A DNA stretch of 64,000 nt, from positions 2,894,265 through 2,958,264 of the forward strand of contig JAJHZJ010000751.1 of assembly GCA_023548195.1 (NCBI GenBank). The letters run 5' to 3'. Below are positions 32,100 to 42,990 of the stretch, one piece after another. Below the pieces are notes generated by a model. The model was not told where the DNA came from and did not search any database. It saw only the letters and a list, made by a program, of their open reading frames with translations. Source of the stretch: Bettongia penicillata ogilbyi (taxonomy: Eukaryota > Chordata > Mammalia > Diprotodontia > Potoroidae). Position 1 is the stretch's first letter, and every line of letters starts with the position of its first letter. The position numbers and the translations under genes were made by a program.

Positions 32100-32795
32100 C
32101 AGATATCTTTTGTTAATTTCTAATAGGGCACTAGGTTACAAAAATTGCACCTTCCAGCTCTGAAAAAAACTCTGAGGTGAGGTTTTACTTTGGGGCTTAC
32201 TCTTTGGAAGAAGGTTCATGTGACAGATGAGACTCTGGGCAGCTGTTAAGGAGGTCCCAGGCTTTGAAAACCTAGATGTTGGTGCTTCTCTCTTTGGCAA
32301 TGTGATGGCAAGCAAAGTAGAATCTTCTGCTGTTTTTGTTTTACTAAAAGTGCCTCTGATTGAATAATGTGATTAAAGAAGACCTTCCCACGCATTGATT
32401 GGCCTGCCCATTGTGGGAAGTTTGATCAGGAGAGCTGTTTTGTAGGAGGGTCCCAAGTACCTTTTGTTTTTTTCTGTTGAGGCACTGGGTCAGAGGGTTA
32501 TGCCCTCTGGCTCTGAAAAATATAAATACTCTGAGAGTGAGGTTTTACTTTGGGGCTTACTGACTGGAAGTGTTTGTTCAGCCAGAGAGGATTCTGGGAA
32601 GCCTCTAAGGAGTCCCCCAGCTTAGAAAACTCAAATGTCAGTGCTTCCCTCTCTGATAACTATGGTCAGACAGTTGGACCTATCTGTTGATAGTTAAGCA
32701 AAGGAAGCCATGTCTATTGACTTTTGATTTCTCTGTATTTTCTTTGAAGTTCAGGGTGTTGACTCCCCTGAACTAAGTGAATGATATATGTGCGT
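32100..32795 (+). repeat. Unclassified repeat, two tandem copies (360-bp period)
   Basis: GAGGTTTTACTTTGGGGCTTAC-type blocks occur at about 32180 and 32540. Each is followed by TTGGAAG/CTGGAAG, an AGACTCTGGG/GGATTCTGGG block and TCAGTGCTTCCCTCTCTG-like text. The period is 360 bp. The first copy breaks off near 32300 and resumes in the second copy's upstream part. A TATAAATA motif at 32521-32528 precedes the repeated block. A third copy lies at 48650-49205. The size, TATA-like motif and internal duplication would fit an LTR U3 or another composite repeat, but I see no flanking retroviral genes and cannot assign a family. Confidence 0.65.
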
Positions 32796-32879
32796 GTGTA
32801 TACCTCAAGCTCAAAATTATGCTTCTTATATTTTAGTTTTACTTCTTTTGGCAATGGAAGTAAACTACTGCACTGTAAA

Positions 32880-33895
32880 CTTTTGCACATTTAGCTGTTC
32901 TTTCCCAATCTCTCTGCTGACCTCTAATCTTTCATCTCCAACTGCCTTTCAGACATCTCAAACTAGATGTCCAGTAGACATCCAACAGTCAACGTGTCCA
33001 GAATGGAACTCATTATCTTTCCCTCAGAATCTCCTCCCCTCCTAATTTTCCAGAACATTATTATCCTCTCAGCCTCTCAGGATTAAAACTGAGAAGTTAT
33101 TCATAACTCTTCACTATTTCTCCTTCAACTTCCATATTTAATCCTTTGTCAAAGTCCATCTTTTTCAATTTTGCATTATCTCTCATATATGCTCCTTTCC
33201 TCTGCTCTGACACTGCCTCCATACTAATACAGGCCCTCATCACCTCATACTTGGACATGTATAATAATCTTCCTGTGGCTCTGTCCACCTCAGATTACTG
33301 TGCACCCCAATCCATCCTTCATTCAACCATCAAAGTGATTTTCCTAAAGCACAGGTCTGATCATGCCAAACACCCACACAAAAAACTCCAAAAGCTGTGT
33401 ATTGCCTCCAGTAGCATATTTGCTATACAAATTCATCTGGCATTCAAAATCCTTCAAAACCTAATTCTCTTCCATCTTTCCATTCCTCTTAGAACTTATT
33501 CCGCACCTGGCACCCTTCAATTCAGTGACACGGGCCTCCTGGCCATAAACAAGACACTCCATGTCCCACCTCTGAGCATTTTTTCTACTTACTCCCAGTA
33601 TCTGGAAAGCATTCCCTCCTTATCTCTGCCTGCTGACTTCCCTGGCTTCCTTTAATCCCATCTTCTACAGGAAAGTTTCCCCAACCCCTCTTAATTCTAG
33701 GGCCTTCTCTATTTATTTCTTTTTCATCCTGTATATAGTTTGTTTATTCATATGTGTTGGTTTGTTGTCTCTTTACATTAATTATGAGCTCCTTGAGGAC
33801 AGGCACTGTCTACTCTCTCTTTGGAACCCTGATGCTTGGCACAGTGCCTACCACAAAATAAGTGCTTAATAAATGTTTATTGATTATTTAATATT
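32880..33895 (+). mobile_element. L2 LINE, C-terminal coding remnant and 3' UTR
   Basis: About 1 kb in the plus sense. The 5' part reads ACATCTCAAACTAGATGTCC and GTCCAGAATGGAACTCATTA (the 'LDISTWMS..LKLNMSKTELI' region of L2 ORF2). Then TCTGATCATGCCAAACACCC, TTCCCTCCTTATCTCTGCC and a textbook L2 terminus (GAGCTCCTTGAGGACAGGCA, GGCACAGTGCCTACC, AATAAATGTTTATTGATTA). Codons are destroyed by stops. Confidence 0.8.
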
Positions 33896-34084
33896 CCTAA
33901 GGCTTTAAAACTGATCAATGTCTCTTTTTTTGGACCAAAGTACAGCATCCTTTGACACTTTTTTCTTTTTTAGTGCACTTGTTTTTCATATAATATCTTT
34001 GTATAAATAAATATCTTTGTACCCTTTTAAAATAAACTGTGCTCACAAAAATAATGCCTTGTTCTATGCTATTCAGAAGATTTG
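33896..34084. other. Single-copy DNA
   Basis: No feature recognised. Confidence 0.35.
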
Positions 34085-34200
34085 AATTTTTTTCAGGGTT
34101 AAAAGACTTACCCAGGGTCATACAGTTTGAAGTCAAATTTGAACTCAGGTGCACCTTACACCAGAACAAGTGTTCTATCCACTACATGACTTACTTGCCA
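34085..34200 (-). mobile_element. tRNA-SINE 5' half
   Basis: AAAGACTTACCCAGGGTCAT, AAATTTGAACTCAGGTGC and GTTCTATCCACTACATGA are the reverse of a SINE head with its B-box. Confidence 0.7.
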
Positions 34201-34504
34201 AGTGAATCTTTATATTTAAACCAAAATTCATTTTTGTTATCCAAAAGCATTTAAATTCTGTCTTAAAACCATTTCTTAACACATATAAGCAGTTTTTAAA
34301 TGGAAACTGTTCTTTTTTAAAATTCCTATTAGTTATTAATGGTTTATCAATAGCAGTAAAATCCTTCATCTCTTTATAATTAACAAAAATATTTTTCTTT
34401 ACATGGAAATATTTTCTCTACCCATTTTAATCACTAAACTTCTCCATATGAAGAGGGTCATAAGATACAGCATAACTTATGCCAGGGGTCATACTCTTTG
34501 TTTT
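34201..34504. other. Single-copy DNA
   Basis: No gene or repeat recognised. Confidence 0.35.
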
Positions 34505-34740
34505 CAAGGAACAAAAAAGACCTGGAGGAATCAGGAAGACCTCCTAGAAGAGGCAGCATTTGAACTGAGCTTTGAAAGCAGGTAAATCAACTGAAAAGCT
34601 GTGATAAGGGCATTGTCCAATCTAGGAAGGTGTAATGGCTTGGTCAATATACAGAATCAGAGGATGGAATGTTGAATGACTACTTGTTGAAGATATCATA
34701 CGTTGTTGGAATTTTTAGTACAGATGGTCATAAGTTCCAG
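34505..34740 (-). mobile_element. L2 LINE internal 3' UTR fragment
   Basis: GGAATCAGGAAGACCTCCTA, AGGCAGCATTTGAACTGAGC and AAAGCAGGTAAATC match the reversed L2 block upstream of its 3' end. Confidence 0.6.
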
Positions 34741-34834
34741 CTTAGAAGTTCAGTGATGTCTTCAGAGAGGAGGTATCATTTTACCTAAGGGCTAACCTCT
34801 ATCTTCTCTTGCTTCTTTAACTCTATAATGAAAA

Positions 34835-35085
34835 TTGTTATGCTCCCTCTCTCCCAAGGTTGTGGATCTAATGACACAATATTTGTAAAGAACTTAGCCC
34901 AGTGCCTGGCATGTAGCATGTATTTAATAAATATTTGTTTCCTTTTATAATCACTGGATCCAGATGGCTCCAGAGGAGAAAGTGAGACTGGTGACTTTGC
35001 ATAACCCTCCCTCACTTCAGTCTAATTCACTTACATGTCATGGCATCCCCACAATGATGTCCTGGTCCATCTTTAAGGAATATAC
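34835..35085 (+). mobile_element. MIR-like end joined to a type-B SINE tail
   Basis: 34835-34945 has the MIR/L2-type end CAGTGCCTGGCATGTAGCAT ... AATAAATATTTG. Directly after it, 34946-35085 is the type-B 3' module (ATCACTGGATCCAGATGGCT, AGAAAGTGAGACTGGTGACT, CTTACATGTCATGGCATCCC) without the tRNA head that precedes it at 5741 and 50742. Confidence 0.6.
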
Positions 35086-35299
35086 AATGAAATAGATCAA
35101 ATATGACAACAATGCAATTGGCAACAACAGAGGAAATATAAGCACTATCATCCACCAAGAAAAATCAAATGAAAAGGAACTAGGGAAAAATAGGAATATT
35201 AAGAAGCTTGGGGCAAGTGAAGAGTAGCTCTTGATTGTGATGTGGGGGTGGGGCAGTGATAAGTCTTAATAACTTGGTAGAGCTAGTGAAAGATTTGCC
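35086..35299. other. Single-copy DNA
   Basis: No feature recognised. Confidence 0.35.
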
Positions 35300-35600
35300 A
35301 GATTCATAAATTTTGGAAAGAATTCAGAAGTCCCTTGTTTCCATCCCTACCCAACCAATCAAGAGTTCTTTTTGCACTTTCGCAGATACTTGGCAACCAG
35401 CTTATGTTTGAAGACCTCCAATGAAGAGTCATTACTCAATATTGAAGAGGCCCATTTTACTTTGGATAGGTGTTATTGTGGGATATCCTCCCCCCAAAAT
35501 GTTTAAATCTATCTCTTTGAAACTTCCATCCATTGTTCCTCAGGTGCCAAACAGAGCAAGTTTAATATATGTGAATGTCCTTCAAATATCTGGATGTGTT
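35300..35600 (+). mobile_element. Ancient LINE 3'-UTR-type repeat (CR1/L3-like)
   Basis: AAGACCTCCAATGAAGAGTC, CCCATTTTACTTTGGATAGG, AACTTCCATCCATTGTTCC and TCCTTCAAATATCTGGATG follow the order of an old amniote repeat also present at 55735-56300. The family is assigned by memory only. Confidence 0.5.
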
Positions 35601-35694
35601 TTAATGTTACCAAGAATACTACAGAGGAAAGAAAAAGATCCCCCCCCCAAAAAAGGAATTGGCTTGGAAGGATAAAATATTTGGGCAAAAAAAA

Positions 35695-35905
35695 TCTTTC
35701 TTTCTCTCTCTGTCTCTCTGTCTCTGTCTCTGTCTGTCTCTGTCTCCGTCTCTGTCTCTGTCTCTCTGTCTGTCTGTCTCTCTTTATCCTTCTCTCTCAC
35801 ACACACATACATACACATGCACACAAACACATATATGCAAATGTCGTATACATACATACATATGTGTATATATTGTATATATATATGAATGATTTTAAAT
35901 ATATG
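35695..35905. repeat. (CT)(GTCTCT)n, (CA)n, (TA)n compound repeat
   Basis: Pyrimidine array of TCTCTG units (35698-35795), then CACACACATACATACACATG and TATATATATG. Preceded by C9A6 at 35641-35655. Confidence 0.95.
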
Positions 35906-37019
35906 TAGAATAAGGATAGGTTATACATTTTATACATATGTGTAAAATATGTGTTTTACATATACATGTAAATCTTGTACCCTTTCCCTACTTATGAAAT
36001 CATGTGAGGTTTTCCCATAGAAAACCAGAAATTAACAAGCAGCTGGAGAAAAGTTAGACTCAATTTTCCTTGAAAAGGTAGCAGCTAGTCCTCTTTCACA
36101 GAACATATTTCGTTCTTTTTCTTTCCAGAAAACCAGGCACCAAGTCATTTTATGAAAACATGCCATTGGCTAGGGACAGAGGGATTTTTGAAGAGTTCCC
36201 CAGGCATGGTACAATTCAGTAAGCGGCTTTATTGCCCACTTCTTTGTGTGGTGGAATATTCCCAGTCGATAATTGTGATAATGGCTTGCAACAATCATTT
36301 TAATTAATTATTTTTTTGTTTAGATTTTTAAAATGATGTCCTCTGTCTAAAAAGCCCCAGGGTGTGAGCTGAGGGAAGCTATCATTAATTAAAATATTCC
36401 AAACAACCCAAGGCCTCTTTTTATAGTAATAAAAAAGGAAAAGTGAGCTTTTGCTTGCATTGACAAAGGAAAAGAAAAATAAGTTTTAAGGGAAAAAAAA
36501 AATCACATGCTTGCTCCTTGATTTGGCCTAGCCAGGTACATGTGAGATGAAGATCTATACTTGTTTGACTCCTCATTTAAGATTCTATACAGAACACCAT
36601 CAATAACTCTTTCAGGGTGGCCGAAGAATGATGTTGGATTTTGAGCTGTTCAGCTCTTTCATGGTCCTCGGCATCCCAAACACTCATGTGCCACCATACT
36701 GACAGAATTATAAATGCCCTGAATTAACCTTATAAAGATATACGAGTTCCTCAGTGACAAGGCTAGGTTTGACATCTTGTAGCTTACTGTTATCTGCTTT
36801 TGTGAGTATTACAGCTGCACAAGAGTCTTCTAACAAGCTGCAGCTTACACCTGCCAGAGAATATTCAAGGTAGATGCATTAATACTGGGCTTTCCATATA
36901 ATGTTATGTTTCTTCCAGGCAGGAAGTTCCCTTCACTGTACAAAGATTAATGGATAGATACATAATTTTTTTAAGATGACCACAGCCCAATTTGGGTTAA
37001 AAAAAAGAACCAGGGGTAG
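35906..37019. other. Single-copy DNA, candidate conserved non-coding region
   Basis: More than 1 kb free of any repeat that I recognise, except a short TA-rich start. It contains AT-rich TAAT clusters (TTTTAATTAATTATTT at 36299-36314; ATCATTAATTAAAATATTCC at 36381-36400) of the kind bound by homeodomain proteins. No open frame of interest. Conservation cannot be judged from one sequence. Confidence 0.25.
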
Positions 37020-37410
37020 CAGATGCTTTCTTCAAAGCATAGCTCAAGGACCCCCTTCTATATGAAGCCTTTGCTGACACCCCAGCTAACTGTGCCCTCC
37101 CCTCAAAAAGAGTTTGAATTTACTCTTTATCCATTTTGATTTTATTTACCTATGCATGCTATGTTGTTTTTCAGTAGAATGAAAAGTTACTCGAGTGAAG
37201 ACCTGTTTTTTTCTTCCTCTTTTGAATGTAGCACAGGTTCTTATACTTGAAAATGTTTTTGTAATTTTAGATATGAATTTTCTGTCATATGTTGTGTTCC
37301 ACCAAGAGAATGTACCTGCCTTGAAGGTAGGGAAATGCTTTTTTGTTGTTGTTGTTTTTTTTTTAAGGAGGTAAGTAGTTATTAAATACTTGTTGAATTT
37401 AATTATCTGT
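37020..37410 (+). mobile_element. L2 LINE 3' UTR
   Basis: TTCAAAGCATAGCTCAAGGA, TGAAGCCTTTGCTGACACCC, AGTAGAATGAAAAGTTACTC and ATTAAATACTTGTTGAATTT follow L2 order; T-rich interruption at 37338-37363. Confidence 0.65.
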
Positions 37411-37436
37411 GTATATGTTGTACTAGCATTCTTGCT

Positions 37437-37490
37437 CATGTGCAAACACACTCATACACACTCACATACACACACACACAGACACACACA
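37437..37490. repeat. (CA)n-rich simple repeat
   Basis: GCAAACACACTCATACACAC followed by ACACACACACAGACACACAC. Confidence 0.9.
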
Positions 37491-37554
37491 CCCCAACTAT
37501 ACTTTTATCAAATGTATCACATGTTCTGTTTATGTCTTTGTATACCACCATTCT

Positions 37555-37915
37555 TCAGTCAACACTTAGTAAATGCTTACTGGATCAATGGATACGTGAA
37601 AAGACATTAATTAAGTACCAATGAAGGGCTAGGCATCCCCAGTGTTAGGTACTGGAGATATGTTGATAAAAGTGAGTAAAACAAACCTACCTCTTAAGGA
37701 AGTTACATTCTCAAGGGGAAAATAGTAATAAACATATAAGTAGATATAAAATGTGTTCAAAGTAAATGTAAGGTCATACTGGTAGTGACAGTAGACACTT
37801 GAGGGCTCAGGAAAGGAGGAGGGAGCATTGGAGATGAACTTTAAAGGAGGTTTCTGAGAAGCAAGAGTGAGGAGGAAATTATTCCAGTCAAGGGAGCCAG
37901 CCAGGTGATAAAATA
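37555..37915 (-). mobile_element. L2 LINE 3' UTR, reversed
   Basis: ATTAATTAAGTACCAATGAA, GTGTTAGGTACTGGAGATAT, AAGGAAGTTACATTCTCAAG, TTTAAAGGAGGTTTCTGAGA and ATTCCAGTCAAGGGAGCCAG match reversed L2. Confidence 0.65.
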
Positions 37916-38373
37916 TCATATATGAAGGACTGAATTAGATTTGGAATCAAATGACTTCATGCCTGCCCTCTCTGTCTTCTCCATTGTAAAACAATTCAAG
38001 CAAGAATGGTGATCAGGGAAGAAAAACTAAAGAACAAAAAATATACAGTCCCCTTCTAAGCTCACCCCCACTTTATGGGTCAGGATCCTCAGAATGTGGC
38101 TGAATGTTAGGTCCTTTAGCATTCTAAAGGTAATGCTGAGGGCTTCGGACTGAGAGGATAGATTGTTAGTATTGTTATGATGCCCTAATAGCATACTTGC
38201 CTTTACCACCACTTAACCATTGTAAAATCAGTCAGCTCAAAACATTTCCTCAGAAGTCTAGGGTATATTTTCCCTTTGGACACACAAGATCCCAAGGGAG
38301 AGTGAGCTTAAATTTGAAGTAAAAGATGATGAGGCACATATGTAGGGAATACAGATAGCAAAAAGTCCCTTGA
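37916..38373. other. Single-copy DNA
   Basis: No gene recognised. Left flank of ORF1-only element 2. Confidence 0.4.
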
Positions 38374-38388
38374 AAATCCCGACACTGG
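38374..38388. repeat. Target-site duplication, left copy of ORF1-only element 2
   Basis: AAATCCCGACACTGG, matching AAGTCCTGACACTGG at 41030-41044 in 13 of 15 positions. Confidence 0.8.
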
Positions 38389-38395
38389 GGCAGAG

Positions 38396-38407
38396 CCAAG
38401 ATGGCAG
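38396..38407 (+). promoter_or_regulatory. Degenerate YY1-like site
   Basis: CCAAGATGGCAG, one CpG-decay-type change from the site at 609-620, and 7 bp from the element's 5' end. Confidence 0.5.
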
Positions 38408-38976
38408 AGTAATAGCATGCCTTTTTCTAGAGCACTGTTCCCAAGTCCAGTCAAATACCTATAAAAATGGCTTGAAACAAATTTGGGAACTGTAGAACCC
38501 ACAGAATGATGGAGTAAAGCAAATATCCAGTCCAAAACAGTCTGTGAGATCTCTGGGAAGTGTTTATCTTGCCACGCAGGGGGCAGGATACAGTCCAGTG
38601 TGGGTCACGCAGGCACAGATGGGACCTGAGCAGGCCTTGGGGGGGACTGAATCTCTCGCACCTGTGGCAGTTTCCAGACTTCAGGACCCCAAAACACTAT
38701 AGATAAATTGGGAGATCAGTAGAAAAAGTCTGTGGGGCCAGTGGGAGAGTGAAGTGATCTAGCCCCAGTCCCAGGGCAGCAGAGGGAGAAGGGGGAGGAA
38801 GAGCTGACAGAAGCCACAGCAGTAGAGGCAGAGACAATGACTGTGCCTGGAGCTCTAGGCCCACAGATTGTGGGTGAATGGAGCAGTTTGTGAGGGGATC
38901 GAGTGGCTGGCAGCATATCCCCCATCCCCTCTTGAAGCAGAGATCTCCCTTGGCAAAAAGCTTAAAAGTCAAGTAA

Positions 38977-40047
38977 ATGGCTGAGAAAGTGAGCAAAAAC
39001 ATAAGAAAAAATCTGACTATAGAATATCACTTTGGTGACAAGGAAGACCAATACATGCAAACAGAAGAAAACAAAGTTAAAGGTCCTAAATCTAAAGTCT
39101 CCAAGAAAAATATAAATTGGTCTGAGGCCATGGAAGAGCTCAAAAAGGATTTTGAAACTCAAGTAAGAGAGGTGGAGGAAAAATTAGGAAGAGAAATGAG
39201 AGTGATGCAAGAAAACCGTGAAAAGTAAGTCAACACCTTGCAAAAGGACACCCAAAAAATGCTGAAGAAATTAACACCTTAAAAAATAGACTAACTCAAA
39301 TGACAAAAGAGATCCAAAAAAGCCAATGATGAGAAGAATGCCCAAAAAGCAGAATTAGCAAGATGGAAAAGGAGGTCCAAAAGGTCCCTGAAGAAAATAG
39401 TTCCTTAGAGGTTAGAATGGAACAGATGGAAGCTAATGAGAAAGAAAGAAATTATAAAACAAATCCAAAGGAATAAAAGAATAGTAGACAATGTGAAATA
39501 CCTCATTGGAAAAACAACCGATCTAGAAAAAAGATCCAGGAGAGACAATTTAAAAATTATGGGACTGCCTGAAAACCATGATCAGAAAAGAGCCTAGATA
39601 TCATCTTTTAAGAAACTGTCAAGGAAAACTTCCCTGCTATTTTAGAACCAGAGGATAAAGTAAATATTTGAAAGGATCCACTGATCACCTCCTGAAAGAG
39701 ATCCCAAAAGGAAAACTCAGAGGAATTGTAACCAAATTCCAGAGTTTCCGGAGCTCCCAGATCAAGGAGAAAATACTGCAATCAGTCAGAAAGAAACTAT
39801 TTCAGTACTGTGGAAATACAATCATGATAACACAAGGTTTAGCAGCTTCTACATTAAGAGATCACAGGGCTTGGAATATGATATTCCATAAGTCGAAGAA
39901 ACTAGGATTAAAACCAAGAACCAGTAAAACTGAGTATAATACTTCAGGAGAAAAAAAAATGATCATTCAATGAAATAAAGGATTTTCAAGTATTCTTGAT
40001 GGAAAGATCAGATGTGAATAGAAAATTTTATTTTCAAACACAAGAAT
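38977..40047 (+). pseudogene. L1-type ORF1 relic, heavily decayed
   Basis: Open from ATG 38977 to a stop at 39226-39228 (MAEKVSKNIRK, then a coiled-coil start EELKKDFETQVREVEEKLGR). Downstream, ORF1 continues recognisably with many frameshifts and stops: KYLIGKTTDLEKRS, RDNLKIMGLPENHDQK, PPERDPKRKT. The end corresponds to the FQTQE* end of copy 1 at about 40030-40047. Confidence 0.8.
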
Positions 40048-41029
40048 CAAGAGAAGCATGAAAAGGTAAAGAGGAAACAGAAATAATAAGGGACTTAGTA
40101 AAGCTGAACTGTTTACATTCCTACATGGAAAGATATAATATTTACAACTCTTGAGATTTTTCTCAGTACTAGGGTAGTTGGAGATATTATATACATATAG
40201 ATAGAGGGCACAGGGTAAATTGAATGGAAAGGGATGACATTTAAAAAAATAAAATTAATGGGTGAGAGAGGAATATATTGGGAGGAGAAAGGGAAAAATA
40301 GAATGCGGCAAATTATCTCTCACATAAAAGAGGCAAGAAAAAGCTTTTCTAATGGGAGGGAAGAGAGAGGAGGTGAGAGGGAAAAAGTGAACCTTACTCT
40401 CATCACATTTGGCTTAAGAAGGGAATACCACGCATACTCGATTTGCTATGAAACTCTATCTTACACTACAGGAAAGTAGGACAGAAGGGGATAAGTGAGG
40501 ATGGTAGGATGATAGAAGGGAGGGAAAATGGGAGGAAGGTGGAATTAGAAGTAAATAATTTTGAGGAGGGATAGTGTCAAAAGAGAGAATTGAATAAATG
40601 GGGGGCAGGATAGGATGGAAGGAAATATACTTAGTCTTCCATAACATGACTTTCATGGAAGTCTTTTGCATTACTAAACAAGTATGACATATATCCATAT
40701 ATCATTTTCAGTGGGGATGGGAGGAGAGGGAGGAAAGGAGAGAAGCTGAAACTCAAAGTTTTAAAAACTAATGTTAAAAATTGTTTTTACATTCAACTGG
40801 GAAATAAGATATAGAAGCAATGGAGTATAGAACTCTATCTTGTCCTTCAAGAAAATAGAGGGGATGGGGATAAGATTAGGGAAGGGTGTGATGGAAGGGA
40901 GGGCAGATTGGGAGAAGGGGTAATCAGAATGCACACTGTCTTGGGTTGAATGGACAAAAGAGATGGGGAGAAAAATTGGAACTCAAAATAAACTAAAGAT
41001 AAATAAATAAATTAGAATTCAAAAAAGGG

Positions 41030-41044
41030 AAGTCCTGACACTGG
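41030..41044. repeat. Target-site duplication, right copy of ORF1-only element 2
   Basis: AAGTCCTGACACTGG, paired with 38374-38388. Confidence 0.8.
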
Positions 41045-41249
41045 TAGATCTTTTCTCCACTCTTAGAATCTTCATGAAATTCCCCTTAGCCTTAGCACTT
41101 TGGTGGGATCTGAGAATTGATGCCATTTTAGAGTCCATAGCCACAACTTCTCTTTAAGATGTAGGATTACAATCCTTGTGACTGCTGCCATCTTGCTATG
41201 ACTATCATTCAGTACCTATTTTTATCTGTGTTTATGTTTTCTTCTCATT

Positions 41250-41250
<1 letters not shown>
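41045..41250. other. Single-copy DNA
   Basis: No feature recognised. Confidence 0.35.
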
Positions 41251-41320
<70 letters not shown>

Positions 41321-41367
41321 TTCTCCCTCTCTTTCTCTCTTTCACTCTCTCTGTCTCTCTCCTTCTA
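41251..41367. repeat. (CT)n pyrimidine microsatellite
   Basis: Nearly uninterrupted CT dinucleotides from 41255 to 41306, then degenerate TTTCTCTCT units. One strand is all pyrimidine over more than 50 bp, a mirror repeat able to adopt triplex (H-DNA). Confidence 0.95.
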
Positions 41368-42774
41368 GCTAGATTTTTTTTGTTTCCCACATGGCCAGCA
41401 TAAGTTTAATGCTGTGATCAGGAGTGAGGAAGGATAACAACCCATCTAGGCTCATGGTATCCCTCCCTTTACTGTTTTCTGATGTAGATGGTAGGATCTG
41501 TCATCTGAGTGCATTCTTGGGCTTAGAGTTTTCCATCATTGAACTAGTCTACTCTGAATTGAACAATCACCAAAGTTCCTCTTGTTAGCAACTCCCCACC
41601 CCTAACCCTGTTCATGGTTAGCTTTTTAGTTTAGACAAACATGCCATTCTCACCTTGAACCACATAAAATGTTTTCATATATTTAAGGGATCATGGGTTT
41701 TAGAAAATTTTGTTTAAGTATTTGAAACCAGAATCATATCTGTTGATAGAGGTGGGAGTGTCCAACTTACTCCCTTATAATTGTATAAAGAAGGTCAAAG
41801 GACTCCATTTTGTCCACTGATTATAGTTAATGTATCTATTAATGATATCCTTTTAACAAAATTGATATAAAAATGCTATAGTAGTTTATTTCAAAACTCC
41901 ATTCCATCCATTTGAATATTTTCTTCTGATTTGTAGATCAATACATTTCAAATATGTATATTTAAAGATGGAAAATGATCCCAAAGTCCCTTAATGTTTC
42001 ATTTCCATTCACTTGTAGCAGGAGATATGGTATTTTGGAGGGTAAACACCATGACCCAAAGTCTCTGTGATTTGCTCATTATTCACAGTCCAGTGTCAGC
42101 ATATGCTATTTGATGTTGTTCTATAATTAAGATCTTGTTTGAAGATGGATGGGCATGGAGACTTTAGGGCTAGCCAAATGCCAACAAGTACATGAAAAAT
42201 AACTCTAGCTAAACATGGTTATTGGACTCCCCTAATGCCAGGAACAGTGTGATTCAGAGGTTCCGAATTTACATTTATTACTAGAAGATTGCCACCCATG
42301 GCTTCACCCATGGTTTTTTCTGAACATACAGAACCATTGCCTCAGTATCTGAAGGGCAAAAGTGCAGCTGCTAGAACAAATGTGACTGGCATCTTAGAAT
42401 GAATATAATAAACTAAGAGAGAAAAGAACAACTCTGCTAAGCCCCCACTCCCTTGGTCGCGGGGGTATTGCTTAAACACAACTGATTACCAAATACCATG
42501 TCTCAGCACACTCTGCCTCATTTTTCTGAGAAACTTTGGAACTTATTCCCCATTCTGTTATTTTACAAAGCTTGGATGGGAACATCTAAGACCAGAGGGG
42601 AATGGAAGGAAGAAAGGAGGAGGGAGGAGGGAAGAAATCAGTCAGCACAGTAAAAAAGACATGTTTCCTCGAACCTACTTACTAAGGCTCCTCTTTCCAG
42701 TTAATCATCTTGGAAATGATTCAATATCAGTCAAGAAATATAAGGTGATTTATGCTGTGGGAAACAGTGATTTG
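41368..42774. other. Long single-copy stretch
   Basis: No gene or confident repeat. A short purine array GGAAGAAAGGAGGAGGGAGG at 42607-42626. Confidence 0.4.
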
Positions 42775-42990
42775 GTGTGATGTGGTATAGTGGATAGAGA
42801 GGGGGACTATCCAGGAAGATGAGATCAAATCACACTTCCATTATGTACTAGGTTTGTGATCTAGGGAAAGTCATTTAATCTCTGAGTACTTTAGGTATTT
42901 CTAAAACTCTAAATTGAAAAGAAGGTGACAATTTGCATCAATAGGAAGAGTTTCATTACCCAGAAGGTCCCTATCCCAGGAAAAATGTAA
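42775..42990 (+). mobile_element. tRNA-derived SINE (third type)
   Basis: GTGGTATAGTGGATAGAGAG head, then TTGTGATCTAGGGAAAGTCA, ACTCTAAATTGAAAAGAAGG, CAATTTGCATCAATAGGAAG and a TTTCATTACCCAGAAGGTCC-type body. Confidence 0.75.

Larger units (their letters stand above)
38389..41029 (+). mobile_element. Complete ORF1-only L1-like retroelement (HAL1-like), copy 2
   Basis: Starts GGCAGAGCCAAGATGGCAGA, has a 588-bp leader, an ORF1 relic (38977-about 40047) and a purine-rich tail ending AAATAAATAAATTAG. As in copy 1, no ORF2 sequence is present between the ORF1 end and the tail, and the unit is bounded by a 15-bp duplication. The TSD and coding region carry more mutations than in copy 1, so this is an older insertion. 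The leader lacks the 72-bp repeats and most of the CpG richness of copy 1, suggesting a different subfamily. Together the two copies argue that the ORF1-only structure is inherited. Confidence 0.8.

Noticed and set aside
32100..32795. Endogenous retrovirus
   Set aside because: A TATA-like motif and size hint at an LTR, but there is no primer-binding site, gag/pol/env remnant or paired LTR that I can identify. Kept as an unclassified repeat.
33146..33655. 169-codon plus-strand open frame
   Set aside because: Lies wholly in an L2 3' portion, whose order of landmarks is clear; this is degraded LINE sequence, not a cellular gene.
35594..35908. Ser/Leu- and Thr/Glu-rich open frames on both strands
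   Set aside because: Products of the (TCTCTG)n simple repeat.
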